The notes under the pieces are model-generated. The model made no database searches. It was not told where the DNA came from and saw only the letters and a program-made list of their open reading frames with translations. From the NCBI GenBank assembly GCA_937934645.1, contig CALGYZ010000091.1:1-63665 (forward strand): a stretch of 63,665 nt of DNA. The letters are read 5' to 3'. Source of the DNA: an uncultured Bacillaceae bacterium (lineage in GTDB: Bacteria; Bacillota; Bacilli; Bacillales; Caldibacillaceae). Shown here in pieces: positions 6,850 to 15,559 of this stretch (its first letter is position 1; each line of letters begins with the position of its first letter). The translations under genes and the position numbers were made by a program.

Positions 6850-8295
6850 TTACTCTCGGCTGTACCATTGGTAGACCTGTACCATGTCTTTAACATCCAG
6901 GTCCCTTACTTTCATTGAGCTGGACATTACGTGTGCTGTAATCGTCCGTAATTGTTTTCTCCGTTGAAACGGTGTTGCCGAGTTTTCCAGGGACTGGATT
7001 TTATTTTTGTACATATACACCGTTCTTGACCGGATGAACCGGCTGCGTAGCGCCAGTTGATCCCCCATAATATTCCAGCCGGCGAACGTATAACTGCGAT
7101 AGCCGAGATACAGAAAAAACGGAACGGCAAGGAAGAACAACCAACCGTAGGGATGAAAGAAGTATCCTCCCACAAGGACCGGTAATAAAATAACGTATAC
7201 CGGACGCAACATATAACGAAATTTCGCCCGTTCCGGAACAGATATAAAATCAACATCCGTTTCATATCCCGGTAAACACATTTTGATCATTCCGGGAATT
7301 TGCTGTTTCGAAATAAGGGGGCACAACATCACCGCTCCCGGAAAATCTTCACCGGATCCCCCTTCATTAATGACATAAACGGACGCATAACCGAATATGC
7401 TCCGCAACGGATTTTCAGCAATTTCAATTCCCTGGATCCGCCGGATGGGAATGGTTATATTTCTTCTTTCCAATAATCCATGGGTAATGATGAGATCCTT
7501 TTCATTTTTTTCAACGGTAAACCCGTAATATTTGATCATTGTTTGCAATATGGCAATGCAGTAGGCAATAACTACGGCAATCAACAGCATGATGATGACT
7601 GCAGACACACCTTCAGCCAGTAAATACTGTGCTTCAGAAAAAATTTTTTCATAGGGAATCAATTCATCAAATTGCAACACGAACGCAACAGCGGCCGCCA
7701 TAACACCGAAGGCCCCGCCGCTTGTCAGCGCCAAAATAAAAATAGTTGCCGTATCTGCCTGGAAAATCGTCTGATTCTCTTTTTCACTAAGTTCGGCCTC
7801 CTCCGGCACCGCAGAAACATCCCAGTTATTTTCCTTCTTTTTCTTAATATAATCCTGAATCTCTTTTGCTTCCTGCTTTGTGACGGCAACGAGTTCGGCT
7901 TCAGCCTCCAATCCGCTGCCGCCGGCGGTTTCGACCCGGACTTTGACAAGTCCGAAAATCCGTTGCAATACTCCTTCTGTTATTTGTATGCTCTGAATCC
8001 TCTCAAGCGGGATGTACCTTTTCTTCCGGATGAAAACACCGTGTTCAACCCGGAACTCGTCATCCTCCAGCCAATAAACGAATCTCAGCCAGTTGAAGAA
8101 GGAACCGGCCAAAATCAAAACAACAATAATAGCCGGTACGCCAAAGCGGATAAACAGTTCCAAAACGGATGCATTTTCGCCGCTTTCCCCCAATACAAAG
8201 GCGATGAGGATCGGAAAAATGGCTTCCTTGATATACCCCATCGTAAAAAGGAAAACGGAAACCGGATGGAGACGCTTTTTCTCAAACATCTTCAT
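6850..8295 (-). CDS. ydbT: PH-domain membrane protein YdbT
   Basis: 481 aa with repeated bacterial PH (bPH2, DUF304) domains separated by pairs of membrane helices. Each domain shows the pattern R-x-IPL-x-RIQSIQI (RYIPLERIQSIQITEG; ITIPIRRIQGIEIAEN; YKNKIQSLENSATPFQRR), so three copies are visible. The start at 8295 overlaps the end of ydbS by 14 nt, indicating translational coupling; an ATG two codons later is possible. YdbS/YdbT proteins form membrane complexes linked to resistance to membrane-active bacteriocins in related species; that role is inferred. Confidence 0.9.
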   Translation of the reverse strand: MKMFEKKRLHPVSVFLFTMGYIKEAIFPILIAFVLGESGENASVLELFIRFGVPAIIVVLILAGSFFNWLRFVYWLEDDEFRVEHGVFIRKKRYIPLERIQSIQITEGVLQRIFGLVKVRVETAGGSGLEAEAELVAVTKQEAKEIQDYIKKKKENNWDVSAVPEEAELSEKENQTIFQADTATIFILALTSGGAFGVMAAAVAFVLQFDELIPYEKIFSEAQYLLAEGVSAVIIMLLIAVVIAYCIAILQTMIKYYGFTVEKNEKDLIITHGLLERRNITIPIRRIQGIEIAENPLRSIFGYASVYVINEGGSGEDFPGAVMLCPLISKQQIPGMIKMCLPGYETDVDFISVPERAKFRYMLRPVYVILLPVLVGGYFFHPYGWLFFLAVPFFLYLGYRSYTFAGWNIMGDQLALRSRFIRSRTVYMYKNKIQSLENSATPFQRRKQLRTITAHVMSSSMKVRDLDVKDMVQVYQWYSRE

Positions 8296-8761
8296 CGGCC
8301 ACCCTTGCCAGTCCCGATATCAACCGGCGCAACTCTTCTGCTTCCTGTTCATCCAATGCAGGAATTTCATGCGTGGTTGCCGCCGTTGAAATTTGGACGG
8401 TCGCCAACTGATATTTTTTCAACAACGGCCCCTGGGTATGATCAACATGCTGGACGCGGATCATCGGAATTAATGTTTTTTTAATAATCCAAAGCCCGTG
8501 CTGAATTTCAATTTCCTGTTCCCGGACTTCATAGCGCCAAATTTTCCAGCGCAGCTTCGGACTGAAAATGACAAAAAACCAAAGTCCGGCCAGCCACAAA
8601 ACAAAAAGCAAGGCAATCATCCATACCGGCCAATGGAAAAAGTAACTGAAAACGGAAAAAATGATTACCGGAATGAGAAAAATAAAGGATAAAATAAGTC
8701 CCTGTATTCTCCAAACAGTCATTGCTCTTTCTGAAATTTGGTTCTCCGGTTCTCCCAACAT
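8282..8761 (-). CDS. ydbS: PH-domain membrane protein YdbS
   Basis: 159 aa. Two adjacent membrane helices (residues ~20-65) are followed by one bPH2 domain (VREQEIEIQHGLWIIKKTLIPMIRVQHVDHTQGP). First gene of the ydbS-ydbT pair; ATG at 8761 sits behind GGGAGG. It is the single-domain partner of the three-domain YdbT. Confidence 0.9.
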   Translation of the reverse strand: MLGEPENQISERAMTVWRIQGLILSFIFLIPVIIFSVFSYFFHWPVWMIALLFVLWLAGLWFFVIFSPKLRWKIWRYEVREQEIEIQHGLWIIKKTLIPMIRVQHVDHTQGPLLKKYQLATVQISTAATTHEIPALDEQEAEELRRLISGLARVADEDV

Positions 8762-8840
8762 CTGAAAACCTCCCGATCAAATGCTTCCCCCGCCTTCACT
8801 GCTGAACTGCCGGTTGCGTTCTGCTAGTGCACATTGCGGT

Positions 8841-9809
8841 TTACCGGATCATAAAGTTCGTCCGGTCCAGCCATTCGTACCTGCCCGTTTGTTTTAAATC
8901 CTCTATAAGCCGGAACAGCGCCCCGTCTTTCTTTTTTGCTTCAATCATAATATCTAATTGCTCCACTGTTCCTTTGACCGTTTGCAGAAACCGGTCAATT
9001 TGGACGGGATCAATATAGTCCGCATGCGCCCTTACATTTGTTTCGGACCGGGGACTGGAGATATGAATTTTAACCGGCAGGGAGGAATGTTCCCAAGTTT
9101 GGACAATACGCTCCCAATCATCTTCCCAACTTACCCCGTTGTTATTGACTTCGTGGTGATGCAAATCGAACACGCAGGGTAAACCGATTTTTTCGCATAA
9201 ATACAGAGTATCGCGGACAGTAAATATTTTATCGTCATTTTCCAGCATGATCATCGGTTGAATACGTTCCGGAACAAACCCCCAGTTGACAAGGAATTGT
9301 TCCAGCGCCTTTTCTTTATCCCCGTATGCCCCTCCGATATGAATAACGCAGCGGTGTTCCGGATCAATGCCCATTCCTTCCAGTAAAATTCTATGGTGAA
9401 ACAATGTTTTTACGGATTGATTAAACACCTCCGCCCGCGGTGAATTCAACAGAACGAAGTGTTCCGGATGGAAATCGACGCGGATCTGGGGATTTTTTGA
9501 TAAAAAGAAACGGATTTCGTCCAGCACATCCTGAACGGCGGCCATATAATCCCATTCTGAAAGATCTTTATGGGTGGCCAGCGGAATAAGCCGCGAGCTT
9601 AAACGGAAAAATTGGATATCATGCTCAAGATTATACTTTAACAACCGCAGGCAGTTGCCTAAATTGGAACGGCTGATGGTCTCCAGCTTCCGGATGGCCT
9701 CATTTTGACCGACCATTTTTGAAAAATGGGTATAAGTCATCGTTTGGGAAGGGGAAGCATTCTTCAAATGAATACTCATTGCTGCATATCCAAGCCGGAC
9801 GATCGTCAT
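8841..9809 (-). CDS. uvsE: UV DNA damage endonuclease UvsE
   Basis: 322 aa, TIM-barrel UvdE family. N-terminus MTIVRLGYAAMS is characteristic, and the metal-site signatures VFDLHHHEVN and HISSPRS are present. The enzyme nicks DNA immediately 5' of cyclobutane dimers and 6-4 photoproducts, an alternative to UvrABC and photolyase; in sporeformers it can help spores survive UV. ATG at 9809 has AAGGTGG six nt upstream; the frame stays open to 9893, but that extension has no family similarity. Not located here in B. subtilis (ywjD). Confidence 0.93.
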   Translation of the reverse strand: MTIVRLGYAAMSIHLKNASPSQTMTYTHFSKMVGQNEAIRKLETISRSNLGNCLRLLKYNLEHDIQFFRLSSRLIPLATHKDLSEWDYMAAVQDVLDEIRFFLSKNPQIRVDFHPEHFVLLNSPRAEVFNQSVKTLFHHRILLEGMGIDPEHRCVIHIGGAYGDKEKALEQFLVNWGFVPERIQPMIMLENDDKIFTVRDTLYLCEKIGLPCVFDLHHHEVNNNGVSWEDDWERIVQTWEHSSLPVKIHISSPRSETNVRAHADYIDPVQIDRFLQTVKGTVEQLDIMIEAKKKDGALFRLIEDLKQTGRYEWLDRTNFMIR

Positions 9810-9911
9810 TTTATCCACCTTTTTCGGATGCATTTTTGTGTTTATCATCCCCGGCTTTAAAAAAATCATAAGGGAAAATTTCCGGCAAAACAAGAAACAA
9901 TATTAACAGCA

Positions 9912-9946
9912 ATAAAAAGCGGAGGCAGCAATGCCCCCGCTTTGCT
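9912..9946 (-). terminator. terminator of cshA
   Basis: Minus strand: AAAGCGGGGGCA-TTGC-TGCCTCCGCTTT followed by TTATTG, just after the cshA stop codon. Confidence 0.8.
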
Positions 9947-9955
9947 TTTGTACAC

Positions 9956-11347
9956 TTACCTTGCAGACCGTTTCCCCTTTCTTCTTCTTGTTCTTCTTTT
10001 CTTGTACCGGAAAGAATCCCGTTTGAGCGGCAGGGGAGTTTCGTGTGTTATTTTCACCGGTGTTGCATCCGGCTCTTTTGTCAGCAACTTAAATGTTGCC
10101 GATATAATGGTTCCGGCATCGTATTGTTCCAACAGCTCTTCCGCGGCTTTTCTGAAAAATGATAAATCATGTTCGTCGATGGTTTGATGGATTTTCTCAA
10201 TTAATAGCCGCTGTTGCCCTTCCATGGCTTCCGTCGCGGACGGTACTTCCATCCGTTTCATCCGTTTTTTCGTCGTCTTTTCCACCGTACGCAAATATCC
10301 CATTTCCCGGGGAACGACAAATGTTACCGCCATGCCTGTATTCCCGGCCCGACCGGTACGCCCGATCCGGTGAACATAGCTCTCCGGATCCTGGGGAATA
10401 TCAAAATTATAGACATGGGTGACGCCGGATATATCCAATCCCCGGGCAGCAACATCCGTCGCCACCAATACATCAATCGAGCCTTCCTTAAATTTGCGCA
10501 AAACCTGCATGCGTTTGCCCTGGGTTAAGTCCCCGTGAATTCCTTCCGCCGTATATCCGCGGATCGTCAACGCTTCAGAAAGTTCATCCACCCGCCGCTT
10601 TGTCCGGCCAAATACAATAGCCAGTTCCGGGGACTGGTAATCCAATAAGCGCGTCAACGCCTCGAACTTATCCTTTTCTTCCACTTTAATAAAAAACTGG
10701 TCAATTTGCGGAACGGTCATTTCTTTTGCTTTCACCCGCACGATTTCGGGATTTTTCATAAATTTTACCGCAATTTGGCGGATCCTTTCGGGCATCGTGG
10801 CGGAAAAGAGTAAGGTTTGCCGCCCGTCTGGCACGCTTTCCAATATTTTTTCAATATCATCGATAAAGCCCATATTCAACATTTCGTCAGCTTCATCCAG
10901 GACGACGGTATGAATATGGTCGAGCCGGATCGTACGGCGTTTAATATGGTCCAAAAGACGGCCGGGTGTTCCGACAATTATGGAAGGTTTCTTTTTTAAT
11001 GCACGGATTTGCCGGGATATATCCTGGCCCCCGAATACCGCCAAAACCCGGACACGTTTTCCATAGCCGATTTTATACAGCTCTTCGGAAACTTGGATCG
11101 CCAATTCCCTCGTCGGAGCAATGACCAGGGACTGGATGTTCTGGTTGTTGACATCGGTTTTTTCAATTAACGGAATTCCGAAAGCTGCTGTTTTTCCCGT
11201 CCCGGTCTGAGCTTGGCCGATCATATCTTTTCCTGCCAAAACGAGCGGGATCGCCTGCTCCTGAATGGGTGTCGTCTCCTCAAAACCGATCCGCTTTAAC
11301 GAATTTAACGTTTCTGTGCTGATTTGTAAGTCTTCAAATTTTCCCAA
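9956..11347 (-). CDS. cshA: DEAD-box RNA helicase CshA
   Basis: 463 aa. All motifs of a DEAD-box ATPase are present: Q motif (GFEETTPIQEQAI), Walker A AQTGTGKTAA, DEAD in VLDEADEMLNMGF, LLFSATMP, and HRIGRTGRAG. The tail after residue ~440 is very basic (KRDSFRYKKRRTRRRKGK), suited to RNA binding. CshA takes part in RNA turnover, ribosome assembly and the RNA degradosome-like network. TTG at 11347 is preferred to TTG at 11356, which lies only one nt from the Shine-Dalgarno GGAG; 11347 has ten nt spacing and begins like B. subtilis CshA. Same position relative to murF as in B. subtilis. Confidence 0.94.
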   Translation of the reverse strand: MGKFEDLQISTETLNSLKRIGFEETTPIQEQAIPLVLAGKDMIGQAQTGTGKTAAFGIPLIEKTDVNNQNIQSLVIAPTRELAIQVSEELYKIGYGKRVRVLAVFGGQDISRQIRALKKKPSIIVGTPGRLLDHIKRRTIRLDHIHTVVLDEADEMLNMGFIDDIEKILESVPDGRQTLLFSATMPERIRQIAVKFMKNPEIVRVKAKEMTVPQIDQFFIKVEEKDKFEALTRLLDYQSPELAIVFGRTKRRVDELSEALTIRGYTAEGIHGDLTQGKRMQVLRKFKEGSIDVLVATDVAARGLDISGVTHVYNFDIPQDPESYVHRIGRTGRAGNTGMAVTFVVPREMGYLRTVEKTTKKRMKRMEVPSATEAMEGQQRLLIEKIHQTIDEHDLSFFRKAAEELLEQYDAGTIISATFKLLTKEPDATPVKITHETPLPLKRDSFRYKKRRTRRRKGKRSAR

Positions 11348-11587
11348 TGTTTTCAAACTCCTTTTATTTCAACGTTCTGTCCGTTCAAAACTGCTTCAGA
11401 CAGGACGCCGGTAAAATTTCTTCTCCTGAAAATGTTTGGTAAAAAACGGCATCCAGAAAAGAATATGTATACATTAACATAATTTCCATTTCGAATCACG
11501 AATATTACCGTCCGGTTTTATCTTTTATAACTTTTTACCCATGCAATGCCCAGCATTTTTCCGATGGACGGGAGATAATGCAACAAA

Positions 11588-11623
11588 AATCCCTTTAAGG
11601 ATGCAATCCATCCTTAAAGGGAG
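11588..11623 (-). terminator. terminator of murF
   Basis: Minus strand: TCCCTTTAAGGATG/CATCCTTAAAGGGA stem followed by TTTTTG; about 14 bp, strong. Confidence 0.88.
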
Positions 11624-11635
11624 GTTTGGGATTAT

Positions 11636-13030
11636 TTAATTTTTTCCATCCGTTGGTTCGGTAATTCCTTTTACAACTTCTTCTAATTTCATCCCCCGGG
11701 ACGCTTTCACAAATACGATTGTCGATGGTTCCAGTTTCGGTTTCAAATGACGGATGAGTTCCTTTTTATCCGTAAAAGAAAAGACCCGTGATGCGGGTAA
11801 AACGGTTCGGGCCCCTTCGGCAATCCATTTTCCCCGTCCACCGTAAGTATATACGTAATCAATCTTTTCCGGATCAATATGTTCGCCGACTTCCCGGTGA
11901 TATTTCCTTTCCTCCGGTCCGAGTTCAAGCATATCGCCCAGGACGGCGATTTTCTTCTTCACCCCGGTCAGTCCAGCAACAAAATCGATCACAGCTTTCA
12001 TGGATGTCGGACTTGCATTATAGGCATCGTTCAAAATCCGGGAACCGTTTATTCCCGGGGACAGCTCCATTCTCATTTCCGTCAGCCGGATCCGGGCAAA
12101 AGCATCATTGATTTCAGTAAAGGAAACTTGGAAATGCCGGGCTACGAGCATCGCGGCAAGGGCGTTCAACACATTGTAATGCCCCGGCACCGGCAACCGG
12201 AATGTTAATTCGGCTTGATTAACCGTAAACACCGACCCGTTTTCATCCGCTTCCAACTTTGTCACATAGATGTCGTTGGTTTTTTCTTTTCCAAATGTGC
12301 GGATTTCAAAAGGAAGGGAATTTTCCCCCAGTTTTTTCCGGATCAGCGGCTCGTCGCCGGGATAAATAAACAGACCGCCGTTTTTTAGTCCGTTCAATAT
12401 TTCCAATTTCGCTTCCGCTATGCCTTCCCGAGAACCAAGTTCCTGCAAATGGGCATCCCCGATATTCGTGATGACGGCAACATCCGGTTTGGCGATTTTT
12501 GTCAACAGATCAATTTCACCAAAATGATTCATGCCCATTTCCACAACGGCCAGTTCTGTTTCTTCTTTTAAACTTAAAACTGTTAGCGGAAGCCCGATAT
12601 GGTTGTTATAGTTCCCCAAAGTTTTCTGAACCTTATACCGTGCTGACAAAAGTGCCGCCGTCATATCTTTCGTCGTTGTTTTCCCGTTGCTGCCGGTGAC
12701 GGCTACAACTTTTAGCGGCAAGCTTTCCCGGTATTTTTTTGCCAGCTGCTGCAGGGCACCGAGCGTATCGTCGACAAATAAAAGGGGAACATTTTCAGGG
12801 GGATCCGGTACGTCCTTTTGCCATAATGAAGCAGCCGCTCCGTTTTCAAAAGCCTGACTCACGAATTCATGCCCGTCACGTCTTTCACCTTTTAACGGGA
12901 TAAATAAATTCCCTTTGACCACCGTCTGCGAATTGATGGAAACGCCTTTAATTTTTACATCGGCTATTTCTGAAGTGCCGATATCGGCACCGGTCCAGCC
13001 GGCAATTTCTCCTAAGGTTTTTTCAATCAT
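11636..13030 (-). CDS. murF: UDP-MurNAc-tripeptide--D-Ala-D-Ala ligase MurF
   Basis: 464 aa, three-domain Mur ligase. ATP-binding loop VTGSNGKTTTKDM at ~residue 110, central motif VEMGMNHFGEIDLL, and the C-terminal domain with LNDAYNASPTSMKAVID. It adds D-Ala-D-Ala to UDP-MurNAc-tripeptide in the cytoplasm. It follows ddl (made D-Ala-D-Ala) on the same strand, so the two genes supply successive steps, though a terminator-like hairpin lies between them. ATG at 13030 is preceded by GGGGG. Confidence 0.96.
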   Translation of the reverse strand: MIEKTLGEIAGWTGADIGTSEIADVKIKGVSINSQTVVKGNLFIPLKGERRDGHEFVSQAFENGAAASLWQKDVPDPPENVPLLFVDDTLGALQQLAKKYRESLPLKVVAVTGSNGKTTTKDMTAALLSARYKVQKTLGNYNNHIGLPLTVLSLKEETELAVVEMGMNHFGEIDLLTKIAKPDVAVITNIGDAHLQELGSREGIAEAKLEILNGLKNGGLFIYPGDEPLIRKKLGENSLPFEIRTFGKEKTNDIYVTKLEADENGSVFTVNQAELTFRLPVPGHYNVLNALAAMLVARHFQVSFTEINDAFARIRLTEMRMELSPGINGSRILNDAYNASPTSMKAVIDFVAGLTGVKKKIAVLGDMLELGPEERKYHREVGEHIDPEKIDYVYTYGGRGKWIAEGARTVLPASRVFSFTDKKELIRHLKPKLEPSTIVFVKASRGMKLEEVVKGITEPTDGKN

Positions 13031-13058
13031 TGTTCAACCCCCATTCATAAGACAAAAC

Positions 13059-13092
13059 AAAAAGGAGCGGGAACAGCCCGGCCCCTTTTTGT
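13059..13092 (-). terminator. hairpin between ddl and murF
   Basis: Minus strand: AAAAAGGGGCCGGGC pairs with GCCCGCTCCTTTTT-like sequence (one mismatch, one bulge), followed by GTTTTG. It probably reduces readthrough from ddl into murF. Confidence 0.65.
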
Positions 13093-13105
13093 TCCGTTAT
13101 TTTGA

Positions 13106-14170
13106 TTAATCAAGCGTATATTTAATTTTTTGTTTTTCCTTATACCGTTCCAAGCCAAGTTCAATTAACCGGTCGATTAATGCGGAATACTCCAGACCGG
13201 AATGTTTCCACAAGAGCGGGAACATGCTTACCGGTGTAAATCCGGGCATCGTATTCACTTCATTAATTAACACATCGCCAAATTTTGTCACGAAAAAGTC
13301 CGCCCGCACCAATCCAGAGCAATCGAGCGCTTTAAAGGCACGGATGGCCATTTTTTCGATTTTGCGAACGGTTTCTTCCGGCAATTCCGCCGGGATAATC
13401 AATGAAGTGCTGTCATCTTCATACTTTGCTTCATAGTCGTAAAAGTCCGCCTTGGGAATAATTTCGCCGACAACGGAGCATTCCGGATTTTCATTTCCTA
13501 AGACACCGATTTCCACTTCCCGTGCCTCTACACCTTGTTCAACGATGATTCGCCGGTCGAATTGGAACGCTTCCTCAAACGCGGCGGCCAGTTCTTTCCG
13601 GTTACGGCATTTGTTGATACCGACACTGGATCCTAAATTGGCCGGCTTTACAAAGCACGGAAAGTTCAGTTTCTTTTCAACTTCATCGTATGCCTGTTCA
13701 GGGTTTTGTTCCCATTCGGAACGAATGACCGGAATGTAATTGACTTGATCTAAACCGGCATCCCTGAAGATATTTTTCATAATGATTTTATCCATTCCTG
13801 CCGCGGATGCCAGTACCCCGTTCCCGACATACGGAACATTTAATACTTCAAACAGTCCCTGAACCGTTCCGTCTTCCCCATTCGGTCCGTGCAATAACGG
13901 GAAAATAACCGGTTCATCCCCCTCTTCAAAGGCAAAGAGTGCCGGGGGCAAAATTTCTGTCCGGTCCGTCTGCAACAGCAATTCTTCCATTTTTTCGGGC
14001 GGCCGGCTAAATACATCATGTTTGAGCCATTGTCCCTGCTTTGTAATATAAACCGGGATGACTGTATACTTATTAAAGTCCAGCGCCTGGATTACCGCAA
14101 AAGCGGTGCGGATGGAAACCTCGTGTTCCGCCGACTTTCCGCCGTATAACAGATAAACCTTTCTCTTCAT
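13106..14170 (-). CDS. ddl: D-alanine--D-alanine ligase Ddl
   Basis: 354 aa, ATP-grasp. Motifs: LLYGGKSAEHEVSI near the N-terminus, LLHGPNGEDGTVQG (~95), the ATP-grasp lysine region CFVKPANLGSSVGI, and the C-terminal catalytic NEVNTMPGFTPVSMFP. It joins two D-alanines with ATP. Tyr/Phe type selectivity was not resolved, but nothing suggests a D-Ala-D-Lac (Van-type) enzyme. Strong Shine-Dalgarno (TTGGAGG) before ATG 14170. Confidence 0.96.
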   Translation of the reverse strand: MKRKVYLLYGGKSAEHEVSIRTAFAVIQALDFNKYTVIPVYITKQGQWLKHDVFSRPPEKMEELLLQTDRTEILPPALFAFEEGDEPVIFPLLHGPNGEDGTVQGLFEVLNVPYVGNGVLASAAGMDKIIMKNIFRDAGLDQVNYIPVIRSEWEQNPEQAYDEVEKKLNFPCFVKPANLGSSVGINKCRNRKELAAAFEEAFQFDRRIIVEQGVEAREVEIGVLGNENPECSVVGEIIPKADFYDYEAKYEDDSTSLIIPAELPEETVRKIEKMAIRAFKALDCSGLVRADFFVTKFGDVLINEVNTMPGFTPVSMFPLLWKHSGLEYSALIDRLIELGLERYKEKQKIKYTLD

Positions 14171-14343
14171 AGTATGCCTCCAACATTTTTATTAGAAAAT
14201 TGATTTATTTTATTATAATTTTCCAATATATTTTATCATTAATTCCATGGCGATGAGGAGCTTTTTCCCAATTTTTTAATATATATGATTCCCGTTTCAT
14301 AAATCTGTACATTGTCTTAAACTGCTGGTTTTTGCTAAAATTT

Positions 14344-14371
14344 AAAATGGTGAGGAGCCTCACCATTTTAT
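14344..14371 (-). terminator. terminator of the 255-aa gene
   Basis: Stem AAAATGGTGAGG/CCTCACCATTTT with a 2-4 nt loop; minus-strand tail AAATTTT. Close to the stop codon of the upstream minus-strand gene. Confidence 0.7.
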
Positions 14372-14377
14372 TCCATG

Positions 14378-15145
14378 TCAGTTCTGTAAGTACCATTCTT
14401 TTTTCTTCCGGTCAAAGACGATTTCCCCGTCCGGCCTTTGTTTCGATTTACTTTTATACTGTTCCAGCATCTCATCCATATCATTAAAATCACCGACTAC
14501 CCGGAACGGAATGCGGATGTCCCCGCGTGTATGAGAATGGTGGAGTGAAAAAACAATTCCTTCCGTTAAGGCCGAGTTTAAATGGTGAAGGATTTTCCTT
14601 TCAACCGGAACCAGAACCCGCTTTTTCCGGAACCCGATCAATGAGTCAAACTTCATTTCGTTTACTTTTAATGTCAATATTCCGCCGAGAACATCGTAAA
14701 AATCAGACCAGTAGCGGTAATAAACTTTATTCAGCAAGCCGTCGCATTCCGTCAGGTACACGAACCGGTTGTTGATATTTTGAAAAAACGGGGGAGTCAA
14801 ATGTTCTTTCATATGTCCGAGATATAATAATTGTGCCAATTCTTCTGGTTCAATCGTATCCAGATTGTATACATCATCAAAGTCAATCCAGCAAAACTCT
14901 TCCGACTTATGGAGATCTCTTTTTGTCAGCACTTTTACCTGGTTTTTTAATACGTACTCCAGCCGGGTTTTGTGATGGTACTGGCTGTCACCATATTTAT
15001 GTTTAAGCAATAATAAATTCGTCAGCGGTTTTTTCAGTGAACGGACAAATTCCCCGAAATGAAAGCCGCTGGACAGGACATAATGTTCCCGGGTATTTAC
15101 CAATATATATATCAAGCCTTTACGTTCATCGTACCTGGCCACCAT
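14378..15145 (-). CDS. protein of unknown function, 255 aa
   Basis: I do not recognise this protein. It is a soluble-looking, basic, aromatic-rich polypeptide with no signal peptide or membrane helix. N-terminal MVARYDERKGLIYILVN looks like a short beta hairpin; the middle (WIDFDDVYNLDTIEPEELAQLLYLGHMKEHLTPPF) reads like a structured domain that registers an acidic patch; the C-terminal part has HHSHTRGDIRIPFRVVGDF. ATG at 15145 lies behind AGGGAG with 7 nt spacing and a terminator follows, so it is a real single-gene unit. It stands divergent to mgtE. No neighbour suggests a role. Confidence 0.75.
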   Translation of the reverse strand: MVARYDERKGLIYILVNTREHYVLSSGFHFGEFVRSLKKPLTNLLLLKHKYGDSQYHHKTRLEYVLKNQVKVLTKRDLHKSEEFCWIDFDDVYNLDTIEPEELAQLLYLGHMKEHLTPPFFQNINNRFVYLTECDGLLNKVYYRYWSDFYDVLGGILTLKVNEMKFDSLIGFRKKRVLVPVERKILHHLNSALTEGIVFSLHHSHTRGDIRIPFRVVGDFNDMDEMLEQYKSKSKQRPDGEIVFDRKKKEWYLQN

Positions 15146-15559
15146 TCCTCATCTCCCTGCAAATGCTGTCAAAAAACATAAGTGTGCGTTTAATGCCGAC
15201 CCCTTCCCCTCCAAAGGTCATCCTCTTTACCCCGGTCACGACCCTTTTCCGAAACGAATGGTATTATATTTATTATAACTGTTTTTTCGTAAAGTTTGTT
15301 TTTCAAATATATTACAATGATGTTCCTGCACATATATACAAACGTCTCATTTGTTATTCCGAAAAACTATCCCGGAATCCGGAACCAATCATCCGGCTGA
15401 TTCATATCCTATATCCCGGGCGGTTTTATAAATGGATATTTGTTCCAAGAACAGCCTTGTAATCTTCATTAGTATATGTGAAAATGACACTAGAAAAATC
15501 CGCCCTTTGATATGCTCATCTTTGTACAATTGTCTTCGAGAAGGAGGGATCCGACCGAC
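15146..15559. other. intergenic region before mgtE
   Basis: About 410 bp, AT-rich in the left half, with several short CCGG-containing inverted repeats around 15370-15425. I found neither a clear consensus promoter nor the conserved core of the M-box magnesium riboswitch that precedes some Bacillus mgtE genes. Confidence 0.6.

Noticed and set aside
15146..15559. M-box (magnesium) riboswitch upstream of mgtE
   Set aside because: I looked for the conserved M-box core (GAGGCUCCUAUAUGGACACAG-like) and none is present; only short CCGG repeats.
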